7,904 nt of DNA from an uncultured bacterium (GCA_947311335.1 CAMZKR010000142.1:1-7904), one strand, 5' to 3'. Positions 1 through 7,669 are shown, counted from the stretch's first letter. Notes: generated by a model from the letters alone, not told the origin. Numbers and translations are program-made.

Positions 1-344
1 AAAAAATATCTTTTATTATTATTTAAAAACATTCTATCATTATAAGGATCTTTAATATATACAACATTAAATCAATTAAAGTTTTTATATCTTCATACAA
101 GAAAATCAGATAAATCATCTCACATCTTTTTTAGCTCTAAAGTTGTACTTGTATCTGCCTTGTCCATTATTTGAAACTGAATCATTTGTTTTGATATACA
201 AGACTTAGTTATTGCCGGTAATGGTATTACTTTTAAAACATATCATTTATAGTTAATATTAGTATTATGATAAACTACTTTTTCATATATTGGAAAATTT
301 TCTTTTAAACTAGTTATAAGTTTATATAGGTTTTCTGATCTCAT
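1..344 (-). CDS. Tail-terminator-like neck protein, partial at the left edge
   Basis: The gene starts at ATG 344 and stays open to base 1, giving 114 residues without the C-terminus. Four in-frame UGA codons are read as glycine (residues 34, 75, 84, 91); no GGN codon is used. The visible part has an N-terminal helix (SENLYKLITSLKENFP), two probable strands around residues 33-41 and 54-60, then a helix near 66-83. This mixed alpha/beta layout fits small tail-terminator or minor-capsid proteins such as SPP1 gp17 or lambda gpU, which cap the tail tube and face the head. It begins 3 bases after the gp10-like gene stops, so the two are probably translated together. The function rests mainly on gene order (adaptor, closure, gp10-like, then this); I see no diagnostic motif. 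That it is a real gene is much surer than its role. Confidence 0.6.
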
Positions 345-347
345 CTT

Positions 348-707
348 TTAATCTCTAAAAAAATTATAATGTCATTTTAATCATAAATAAGTATTTCAAA
401 ACATTCACATTCAATCTCATCTATATATTACTTTCCTATCTACATTATGATAATTAAAAATCATTCACATTCAATATTCTACCTCTTTTATATATTCAGT
501 ATCATTATAAACAATAGATATTAAATGATTATTAAAAACATAAGGAGCAACAGACTTTGTATTACTTAATAATCGTCAAGTTAAAACAGGAGTTATATCA
601 TCCACAGTATCTTTTACAATTTTAGTAAAATTTTGTAAATGTTTTATTTCTTTTCTAACTATTCTATCTTTGAATCTTGAAAAGTTTATATTTTTTGTAA
701 CTTTCAT
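348..707 (-). CDS. HK97 gp10-like neck / tail completion protein
   Basis: This 119-residue protein sits in the neck between head and tail. The key signature is PVLTGRLLSN at residues 40-49, which matches the P-x-x-TG-x-L core of the HK97 gp10-like family. It is followed by a strand and EYIKEVEYG at 71-79, like the family's Y-x-x-x-V-E-x-G segment. All nine glycines are UGA, including Gly44 of the TG motif; with UGA as tryptophan the motif would be lost. Arg45 is coded by CGA, so CGA still means arginine here. The tetrapeptide GMGM occurs twice, at 79-82 and 99-102, from an exact 14-bp DNA repeat. The ATG overlaps the previous stop by one base (TAATG), which suggests translational coupling. 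The length is slightly short for the family. Confidence 0.8.
402..475 (-). repeat. 14-bp direct repeat inside the gp10-like gene
   Basis: The plus-strand word CATTCACATTCAAT occurs at 402-415 and again at 462-475, exactly 60 bases (20 codons) apart and in the same reading frame. Each copy encodes Gly-Met-Gly-Met through UGA-AUG-UGA-AUG. It may be a duplicated turn in a beta-rich fold; a regulatory role seems unlikely inside a gene. Confidence 0.6.
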
Positions 708-1039
708 TATGTTATTTTATAACAAACTACTTCTATATAATTGGTATTAGCATAATAATCTATAGGCTTTATATTATTTACAGATAGCTTTATATTATTG
801 CCATTAATTTTAGTGTAAGATATAACATCTCACGTAATAATATTATTATGTTCTTTTGTTATAAATACATGATATTCTGACTGATCAGAATACTTTGAGT
901 TCTGTCAAGAAAAATAGTTATTTTCATAGTATTGTACATCTGCCTTTATATTTTCATAAATAACCTCTTCTGTTCCAGAAAATCAATCATCCTTGTTTAA
1001 CCTTGAAATAGTTATACGATGTAACATTTTTAATATCAT
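707..1039 (-). CDS. Head-closure / head-tail connector protein
   Basis: The protein is 110 residues and is probably a stopper that seals the DNA-filled head (SPP1 gp16-like). It is strand-rich. It opens with HRITISRL at 7-14, then a variable loop rich in Tyr, Asn and Ser (37-55), YHVFIT at 56-61, IITGDVISY at 67-75, IKLSVNNIKPID at 83-94 and a final strand, YIEVVCYKI, at 101-109. The order 'I-x-x-GD-x-I ... V-x-x-I-K-P ... Y-I-E-V' is typical of this family, in which the last strand often reads HIE-like. Three glycines are UGA and two are GGN. The start could be ATG 1039 or the in-frame ATG 1027; I chose 1039, which leaves 13 bases after the upstream stop. Its stop overlaps the next ATG as TAATG. 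The family assignment rests on pattern and position, without a search. Confidence 0.68.
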
Positions 1040-1052
1040 AATCTTATTATGT

Positions 1053-1493
1053 TTATGTTCTAAAAAATTCTGCTCATACTTTTACATTTTTTATATATTC
1101 TGACAATAAAGACAAAATACGTTCATTTATACAAGTATGTGTATCTCATTCTGATATAGTGAGTGCATTACTATTAAAATTGAATAATACAGCTTCATTT
1201 AATCATCTTTTTTCAGTTTTTATTGATTGTTCATTATTTTTTGTCGGTTCTATTCATTCGTCTAAATCTAATCTCTTTTTATTTAAGCAATCTGCTACTA
1301 GACATATTGCTAATTTAACTTTTTTATCTTCTTTGTCAAGTCATACACAATAGTTTTGTATTATAGCTAATGATTCCGTAAGTAATCAATTCATTAAAAC
1401 TAAATCATTAACAATATCAAAATAAAAAATACTAGTATCTAAGTAATCATCCACAGACACAAAATCTTGAGAGTCTAATACAACTTTTGCCAT
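1053..1493 (-). CDS. Probable head-tail adaptor (portal-ring connector)
   Basis: This 146-residue protein is the first gene after the capsid gene and the hairpin terminator. It looks largely helical: LTESLAIIQNYCV (38-50), KKVKLAICLVADCLNKKRL (57-75) and NERILSLLSEYIKNV (123-137), with charged linkers between. A helical bundle of this size in this place fits adaptors that dock under the portal (SPP1 gp15 or HK97 gp6 type). The segment KKVKLAICLVADCL recalls the helix of gp6-like proteins that start with residue-count-style helical repeats, but no sequence motif is decisive. All six glycines are UGA. The start ATG 1493 is preceded by AAAGAAGA, the nearest thing to a ribosome-binding site in the window. 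It has its own possible -10 element upstream and may be transcribed separately from the capsid gene. Confidence 0.55.
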
Positions 1494-1512
1494 TCTTCTT
1501 TATAAGAATATA

Positions 1513-1528
1513 AATCTATTAATAGATT
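1513..1528. repeat. Perfect 16-bp palindrome in the capsid-adaptor gap
   Basis: AATCTATTAATAGATT is self-complementary over all 16 bases. It lies 20 bases upstream of the adaptor start and overlaps the possible -10 box of the minus strand. An operator for a dimeric repressor is one reading; a small RNA hairpin in the leader is another. Confidence 0.5.
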
Positions 1529-1531
1529 ATA
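1526..1531 (-). promoter_or_regulatory. Possible -10 element for the neck operon
   Basis: The minus strand reads TATAAT here, 32 bases upstream of the adaptor ATG and just after the terminator that follows the capsid gene. No convincing -35 box is visible, and TATAAT-like words are common in DNA this rich in A and T. Position is the only real support. Confidence 0.25.
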
Positions 1532-1550
1532 TATATACTTATATAAGAAT

Positions 1551-1586
1551 AAAAAAAATAACTATATCTAAATAGTTATTTTTTTT
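1551..1586 (-). terminator. Intrinsic terminator after the major capsid gene
   Basis: A perfect 14-bp inverted repeat has arms at 1551-1564 and 1573-1586 and an 8-base loop (TATCTAAA). The outer eight pairs are A-T runs, so the minus transcript gives a stem core of UAACUA/UAGUUA followed by eight U residues. The structure is symmetric and has a U-tract on either strand. It starts 12 bases past the capsid stop codon. All visible genes read leftward, so it probably ends, or thins out, transcription from the packaging-capsid genes before the neck genes. Confidence 0.75.
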
Positions 1587-1597
1587 AAAATTAGCTT

Positions 1598-2830
1598 TTA
1601 TTTTTTACATTTAGTAAAAACAAAAGCGTTTTCCTCTACATTATCATATCTAGTAGAAAGCTCTAGTAGTCCTCAATATTCATAAACATCGTGTCAATGT
1701 CTAGGTTTAGATAATTTTTTGTCCATAATTATTCAATTAACATATGGTACTAGTTTGAAATTAGCAGAGTTATAAAATTGAATAACGTCTTTGTCCATTT
1801 TAAAATCTACTCTTATTTCATTAATTACCTGCCCCTTATTTCATATTTTAACAGGTCATTTTAAAATATTTATACTTCCTCAAATCGTATTTGTATTAGA
1901 TCAAGCATTTTGGGGAATTATGATATTTATCTTATCATTTTCAAAACTTGAAATCTTTCTAGCTTGATTTATGTTTAATCTAATAGAATCTACATCTCAT
2001 CCTTGCTCTGCTACATATTCAAAAACATCATTTATGTCTTCAAATGTTATATCTGTATTGTTTTTATCAACAACATGTGCAGGAGTAACATTAGGTATTA
2101 CATTTCAATCTTTATCAAACGCATTCATCAAGAAGTAAGGTAAACCTCAACCAATCCGTACTGTCTTTCAATTTATAGTTATTTCTTTTGCAGTGTCAGA
2201 GTTTACAAGTCATTCAATCTGGTCTGCTAGATCCATAACCATTTGTTTAACTAACTCTCATTTCATTTCTTTAAAATCATAATTACCTGATTCTACAGCA
2301 TTACGAGTTAATCTTCATACAACTTGCATAATTTGGGTATAATTTTTCTTTTTTCTAGGAGTCTGTATACCTCTAGCAATTTCTTCTGTGTTTCATTCAG
2401 GATGTGCTGAAGTTGAGTAAGTTAGCATATCTCACGTTAAGATCGCAGTATCTTTTCAACTAAACTTTTGTACTTTTATAGTTGTTCAAGAAGCAGGAGC
2501 TTGCGTTACAACCACTCTTAAATTTCATCTATTCTCCTTGTCTGGTCATTGTATTGTAAATACACTTCCAGGTATTACACTAAGTCAATCACTCTCAACT
2601 TCTAAATCCTTGTCGGTATTATCAAAATATCAAGCTGCGTAATCAGAATTTATTTTAAGTATTAATGGTGCGTATACCATTTCTTTTATTTCAAACTCTG
2701 TCTCTTCTACAGGTTTTGTTGTATTAGCAATTGCTACAGCTGCTAAAGATCATCTATCTTTAAGGATGTCTCTTGTGGACTTCATAACTTCACGTTTTAA
2801 GTCAAAGTTATTTTCATTTTTGTTTAGCAT
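1598..2830 (-). CDS. Major capsid protein, SU10-like HK97 fold
   Basis: This is the shell-forming protein, 410 residues. The N-terminus (1-45) is charged and helical. Residues 82-92 (GLSVIPGSVFT) resemble the SU10/DUF5309 strand-turn that introduces the core. 'LRVVVTQAPASGTTIKVQKFSGKD' spans 104-127, and PEGNTEEIARG at 144-154 fits the family's E-G loop. YTQIMQVVGRLTRN (164-177) matches the conserved Q-I-x-x-x-V-x-V-x-G segment before the spine helix (188-211). A later block, DVDSIRLNINQARKISSF (279-296), is the usual 'index of subunit' helix region. There are 32 glycines, 23 UGA and 9 GGN, and no tryptophan. It lies next to the scaffold candidate and ends at a strong hairpin, as expected for an abundant structural product. 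No protease gene is visible, and I see no sign of a cleaved N-terminal domain. Confidence 0.88.
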
Positions 2831-2849
2831 AATTATTATTATTATTTAA

Positions 2850-3461
2850 TTAAATTAATTGTCATATTTTTTGAAATACAGCGTCTGTATCTAAGTCTGA
2901 ATCCCTTAGCTCTCTAAAGTCAAACTCTCATTTAGATTTTTTTTCATCAGTTCATTTAGAATCTTTAAATACAGGTTTAATCTCTTCTTTAAAGTTTATA
3001 CCATTTATAGTTAATAAGTCCTCTAAATATAATTTCTTTTCTTCTAAATCTAATTTACTAATAATTGGTTGTTTAGATTCAATTATTTCATCTCATAATT
3101 TTTCTTCATAAGAATCAATATGTGCTTGTATCTCATTGTTCTTTTTTTCAACACTTTCTTTGTATCAGTCTAAATTAGATTTTAAAGAAAGTACATCATC
3201 TTTTATTTCAGACGGTTTCTTATCTATATCTAATCATAATCCTTCCTTTAATAAGTTATTTACAAAGGCTACTTTTTCATTAGCTAAATCTAATTTAACT
3301 TTAGATTTTTTCTTCATAGAAGATATATTGTCATTCATAGTTAATAACTCTTTTTTATGAGCTTCCTTTAACTTAACAGTTTTATCTTCTACTGTTTTTA
3401 ATTTTGCTCTATCTTCTAATAAAGCTGTGTATTCATCAGATTTTATAGTAATCTCATTCAT
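2850..3461 (-). CDS. Capsid scaffolding protein candidate
   Basis: This 203-residue, highly charged protein is rich in Lys, Glu and Asp. Residues 9-75 and 85-150 look like long helices able to form coiled coils, and they give way to a short C-terminal region (170-203) with mixed charge. Size, composition and the location between portal and capsid genes match internal scaffolds that guide prohead assembly and then leave. No serine-protease or ClpP-like motif is visible, so I do not call it a protease-scaffold fusion. Six glycines are UGA and two are GGN. Read with the standard code, only the first 75 residues appear, because Gly76 is UGA. The stop lies 19 bases before the capsid ATG. No Shine-Dalgarno is seen; the leader is U/A-rich. 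The function is inferred from position and composition. Confidence 0.65.
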
Positions 3462-3491
3462 ATTAGATAAATAAAAAAGTAAATAAGTATC

Positions 3492-3505
3492 ATAGCAATT
3501 GCTAT
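3492..3505. repeat. 14-bp palindrome upstream of the scaffold gene
   Basis: ATAGCAATTGCTAT is perfectly self-complementary. It follows a minus-strand TATAAT (3504-3509) and lies about 30 bases before the scaffold start. A near copy (TAGCAATTGTTAT) occurs at 7848-7860 in the leader of the packaging genes. An operator or start-site element is possible; chance in AT-rich DNA cannot be excluded. Confidence 0.4.
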
Positions 3506-3519
3506 TATAAGATTAAGTG

Positions 3520-3624
3520 TTATAGAATAAAAATATTTTTTATATAAAGTATCATAAAATAACAATATAAAAATATATTAAGATATAAGAAAATTAATAA
3601 CATTCTAATCAGCTTCCCTATCAT
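3520..3624 (-). CDS. Possible 34-aa membrane peptide overlapping the portal 3' end
   Basis: From ATG 3624 the frame gives 34 residues. A basic start (MIGKLIR) precedes a hydrophobic run of about 25 residues rich in Leu, Ile, Phe and Tyr, which looks like one membrane-spanning helix. An in-frame ATG at 3705 would extend it to 61 residues with a very basic, Lys-rich N-terminus, lying wholly over the portal C-terminus in another frame. It contains no UGA codon after 3624, although one glycine is GGG. It fills most of the space between portal and scaffold, which would otherwise be empty in a tightly packed operon. No ribosome-binding site is evident. AT-rich DNA readily encodes Ile/Leu/Phe/Tyr runs by chance, so this may be a shadow. 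I cannot assign a function; a lysis or membrane-associated role is only speculation. Confidence 0.3.
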   Translation of the reverse strand: MIGKLIRMLLIFLYLNIFLYCYFMILYIKNIFIL

Positions 3625-5023
3625 ATCATCTTTTCTTTTTTTGTCTCCAGTGATTTTTGTTTTTTGAGAAAGTGTCTCATTTTTCTTTACTTTTGGTATT
3701 CTCATTATTTTTTAGGTTAAATTTTAATTCTTCCTCTTTGTCTTTGATTATTTCTGATAATATTATTTCTGCTTCTGCTTTGCTAACATCATGAATCTTC
3801 ATAATTGCTCTTATTTTTGATTGTAATCAAGCAGTAGTAAGTTTTATATTATTGTCTATTAGTTCTTTAGAATCTACTGATATTATCTCATTAAAGACTA
3901 ATTTTCTATTATCTTCTGGAATCTCATTCTCTTCAAAGTATTGATTAATAATATCAGAAAAGTTTTCTCTTAGATTTTCTATTTTTTTATAAAATAATCA
4001 AGAACTTTTAACTAAACTAGTTCAGGAGTCTTGTCATCATTCTTGTTTTATTCAAAAGTTAAATAGTGGCACTGATGATATAGCTGATATTGATCTTATT
4101 TGATTATTTAAATATTTAATTGAATCAATAAGCATATCATTAGTATTTTTTACTATATCTATTCCTCATAATCATCAATTTAAGTCATTAGTTGATATTA
4201 TTTTTCATAACTTATCAAAGTCTACAACTCTAACTCATGTATCTAGTGTTCTATAGCAATTATCAGGTATTTCTAAGTTCCTGAATATTTTAAACTGCTC
4301 CGTGTAGTCTTGAAAGTTTTTTTCTATTTCAGACATTTTCTTTTCAATACTTATTTGTATTCTGGCAATCTTTTTAGCTATAGGGTACTGAATAAATCTA
4401 TCTATTACAAGCCTTTCTTTACTAATATTAAACTCTGTTTCGGTTGCAGTAACTCATTCTATTTCTCACTTTTTAACAAGCTTTCATACCGTTAGATCAT
4501 ATTCGTTATCTAATATAAAAACTCTTTTTTTGAAGATTTTATTTTGCACAGTATCAACCGTTAAAATAACCTTAATATCTCAATCAACTTCAACTGAATT
4601 TAAATTAACAAAGTATTCTTTTTTCTTGGCTCTATCGTAATAATATGAATCAGAACTTATACTATATAGTTCTTTAGACACTGGATCTACAGCAACATTC
4701 ATATATCAGGAGCAAAACACTCATTCTATTAACTCATGAGATCTAAGGTGCTTTGAATTAGTCTTTGGCTCTCAAAAATAAGTTGATATATTATCAAAAG
4801 CTATTCAGCTTAAAAAAGATCAAGGGTTAATAGTTCTAGCTACATCATTATCATCAAAATCAGGGAATAAATGTTTTATATTACTAACTGTTACTTGGTA
4901 GTCATCTTTTTCAATATATGTTCACTTTAAATAATCTATCATCTCACTTTGTCCAGATAGATAATTTTGTATTTCTGTGGTTATTCATGTTTTAACTCAT
5001 TTACTAATATTAAGAAAGGGCAT
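3605..5023 (-). CDS. Portal protein
   Basis: This 472-residue protein would form the dodecameric ring at one capsid vertex, through which DNA enters and leaves. The C-terminal half is typical of portals of the SPP1 gp6 type. A helix with IKYLNNQIRSISAISSVP (302-319) is followed by GGQDSGTSLVKSSGLFYKKIENL (329-351), the SG-x-x-L-K signature. Next come the acidic FNEIISVDSKELID (377-390) and TTAGLQSKIRAIMKIHDV (396-413), in which A-G-x-x-S-K introduces the final helices. SKAEAEIILSEIIKDKEEE (414-432) resembles the family's terminal E-rich helix. The tail (435-472) is Lys-rich. Glycines are 25 UGA against 2 GGN; the one tryptophan is UGG. It is the only gene here that stops at TAG; reading through would add only eight residues. 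ATG 5023 follows the previous stop by six bases, in the same frame. Confidence 0.85.
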
Positions 5024-5029
5024 ACTTTT

Positions 5030-5389
5030 TTATAATTTATATAAAATGTCTATTGTCTTTGTGATAGAGTATTGTTTAAGCAACTCTCTTATCTTATTTT
5101 TATTTTCTATAATAAAACTACATCAAAAAGTTCTTATTAAGAATACTCATTGTGCGTGAGGGACTTCTAATCAGTCCAGAACGTGATAATATTCAATTTT
5201 TGACTGTATTTTATTTCTTAAAGCTGTGATAGGCTGATATATATGTGGTGGAATAATGTGTCTATACAATAACTCTTTATATTTATCATTAAAGTTTTTT
5301 CATTTATTATTAAAACCATTAGTTAGAATTTCTAATGATATATCTAAAAGTTCAACTTGCTTCTTGTAAAACGAAATATTTTTTTTCAT
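5030..5389 (-). CDS. Unrecognised 119-aa protein between TerL and portal
   Basis: I do not recognise this protein. It has a basic N-terminus and a helical first third (KKQVELLDISLEILTNGF, 9-26). A YRHIIPPHIYQPITALRNKIQSKIEYY segment (42-68) includes two prolines and then a helix. A strand-rich patch follows (GVFLIRTFGCSFIIENK, 81-97), and a short helix ends it. Four of five glycines are UGA. It lies 20 bases after the large terminase stop and six bases before the portal ATG. It shares the portal's reading frame, with only TAA-AAA-AGT between them. It could be a small packaging or portal-assembly helper, or an N-terminal portal domain that has become a separate protein. Conserved frame, operon spacing and UGA-glycine use make it a real gene. 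Confidence 0.7.
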
Positions 5390-5409
5390 AATGTTTTATT
5401 AAAACTATA

Positions 5410-7131
5410 TTAAATATCTTCCGGGTATAAGTCTATATATCACTGTAAAACCAATCACATAACAGCTAGTCAATAACTAATCACACTATCATCATGTTTA
5501 GCTAGTGCTTTATCATTAGTAAATATAAATTTAGAACCTTGTTTTTGCCTAACCCACGCACTAAATTCTTTTTTTACTGTTTTAGTTAATTGCAATCAGA
5601 CTACACTCATTGCATCTCTTAATGAATCCTTTAAATCCATTTTAGATTTTTGATCCGTCCAGTATCACAATTTACTTGTATACATTAATCGTCATTGATT
5701 GTCAGTGAGCTTTCTATATATAAACTTAGCTATATCACGTCTACTTCTGTTTATATTTCAGATCAACACTTCTCAATGATGATTCCTTTCAATTACTAAA
5801 CAATTCTTTAAGTATAATATCTTATATTTATCAGTAAGCAACTTTAAAAGTTTAAAAGTGTTAAATTCTCATAACTTTTTACTTCTGACTCTAGCAAATA
5901 GTTTTCAGTCAGGCGTTAAAAATGTTATATCTGTGTAATCATTAGTCATAAGTTTTTCGTCTTGTTCAACCTTATTTCAATGATAGTCTACTATTTGTCA
6001 TCATACTCAAGCTACATCTAATCAGCAGCTAAGATAAATATACCTATTAAAATTATGTTCTTGAAAAATATCTAATTCAAACATATCTCATCATATTTCT
6101 ATATACTCTGTTTTTACTGGCTCTATAACCTCCTGTGCATTAACCAGCTCATAACTAAATACTTTTTCTCATACTCATCACATAGGAATATTAAGATAGT
6201 CTGCCTTAAACACATCTAATTTAATTGCTAGCTCCTCTATACTTTCAACAACTAAATCTCAATTAAATTTATCTTTATTGACTCTATCAGCTTCTTTTTT
6301 AGTCCATTTATACTTTTCTTCCCATATAATATTTCAATCATTAATTAGTGATATGTTCATTGTATTCCAAAAATCTCAATATATCTTTTCTAGTCTCTGT
6401 ATTATTCAATCATTTAAAATAATATTTCATAGAAAGATAACCCGTCATCTTATAGAGTTCATTACTCATGATTCAATTTTCATTGTCATCTTTTCTATTA
6501 TATCAGGATTTTCTACTGATCACTCAACATCTATATCATCAGCAATAAGTAAACTTGGTCTTATTATCTCTCATTTATCATTCAATAATTGTTTTCATCT
6601 CTTCATTGTTTTAAGTGAGACTGATTCTACTTTTATTCCATTAGTAGTAACAAACTTTGACATCTTTTTCGGTTTTGAAGAAGTTTTTATTTTCTTATCT
6701 CTTGTTAAAGTTTCTCAATCATCAAACAGTAGTCAGTAATCATTTACAAAACTTTTACTAACTTTTAAAAAGTTACTTATATTCATAACTTTGTCAGAAG
6801 CAGACTCTACATCATACGCCATAAAAAGTATAAACTTTTCTATGTTATAAGCTATACACCATACTATATAAATCAAGGCAACAATACTTGTTTTTCAACT
6901 ACCTCTGAATCATATAATTAATCAGTTCTTTTTTGAAACGCATAATTTATATATGTCTCTATGAAAGTCTTTTACTCACGTTTTAAAATTGTGTCAAAAA
7001 TGATATAAAGAAAAAGCGTAAAGATCCTGTTCAAAGTATTTTATTCTAAATGCTTTGTCTTTTAAAACAGCATCCCATATCTCTTTTCTATTCTTTACAT
7101 CATATTCATACAAGAATTTTTGCTTTTTCAT
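5410..7131 (-). CDS. terL: Terminase large subunit (packaging ATPase-nuclease)
   Basis: This 573-residue protein powers DNA packaging into the prohead and cuts the concatemer. The ATPase domain has Walker A GFRGSGKT at 74-81, Walker B LLIADDID at 194-201, and the coupling strand VIFLGN at 231-236. The nuclease domain shows its three acidic sites: Asp372 in GLDVAG, Glu448 in VIERNHHG, and the Asp pair 547-548 in KHDDSV. The order and length are normal for TerL. Of 40 glycines, 37 are UGA, including Gly74 (codon 6910-6912) and the essential Gly79 (6895-6897). Tryptophan is UGG seven times. Arg230 and Arg481 use CGG and CGA. The ATG overlaps the TerS stop by one base (TAATG), implying coupled synthesis of the two terminase subunits. 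No intron or frameshift is needed. Confidence 0.95.
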
Positions 7132-7592
7132 TATTCAGTAATAATTTTATTTAAAAGATTTTCTGATTCTTTTCACATTTTGTAACCTCATTCATCATTT
7201 GTTAAGTCTCCTCATAGTAATCAAATTCTTTTTTGAGCCTTGTCTAAAATATCTCATATAGTTTTAATATCAGTCAGTGTTATAAGCTCAAGATTACCGT
7301 CATTATCTTTAATATCTTTAGCTAACTTTTTAAGTTTTAAGACTGATATATTGGATCATAGCTTTAGTAACTTCTTGTCATTGTTTAATACTCTTGCCAG
7401 TGCTTCTGACTTAGTAGGAAATAGTTCTGATGCTCTTCTTATTATACTTCAAACTGTATTCTTACTTATTTTTATTCATCTTTTACCTAGCTCTTCTGCT
7501 ATTCTTTTATAACTTCTTTTAGGGTATGCAAGCTTCATAGTTATTACAGCAACTTTCTCGGTGTCCTTTGTTTCTATTCATTTTTTTCACAT
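7131..7592 (-). CDS. terS: Terminase small subunit (DNA recognition)
   Basis: This 153-residue protein probably binds the packaging site and brings TerL to it. Residues 24-55 (from PKRSYKRIAEEL through KISKNTVGSIIRRA) form a helix-turn-helix in which 'IAEELGKRGIKISKNTV' carries the turn and recognition helix. The middle (60-125) is helical and could oligomerise. The gene abuts terL with a TAATG overlap, the usual order. I chose ATG 7592, whose second codon is UGA, read MGKKGIETK; standard translation would stop after one residue. An internal ATG at residue 19 is an alternative but would shorten the lead-in to the helix-turn-helix. Ten glycines are UGA and four are GGN. No Shine-Dalgarno is seen. 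A plain transcription regulator is possible, but the neighbour makes TerS far likelier. Confidence 0.8.
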
Positions 7593-7669
7593 AGTTATTA
7601 TTAGTTGTAAAGTAGTCTAAAAATTTTTGCTCATAAAATATGGGTTAAAAGGAGTTATGGGCATTTTTT

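Noticed and set aside
1159..1353. 64-codon open frame on the plus strand
   Set aside because: It is antisense to the adaptor gene, which runs unbroken across it when UGA is glycine.
6278..6739. 153-codon open frame on the plus strand
   Set aside because: It lies opposite the large terminase, whose ATPase motifs are clear. Its Ile/Ser/Phe-rich product is the usual antisense shadow of an AT-rich gene.
7240..7512. 90-codon open frame on the plus strand
   Set aside because: It is antisense to terS and has a low-complexity Leu/Ser composition with no recognisable motif.
1598..7592. Degraded prophage full of nonsense mutations
   Set aside because: All apparent stops inside the genes are UGA and never UAA or UAG, frames are otherwise intact, and conserved glycine positions coincide with UGA.
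1598..7592. UGA read as tryptophan (Mycoplasma-like code 4)
   Set aside because: It would put tryptophan in Walker A and in the TG motif of the gp10-like protein, and would give the large terminase 44 tryptophans.
7617..7664. 15-residue leader peptide before terS on the minus strand
   Set aside because: It is short, has no ribosome-binding site and shows no composition typical of attenuation peptides.
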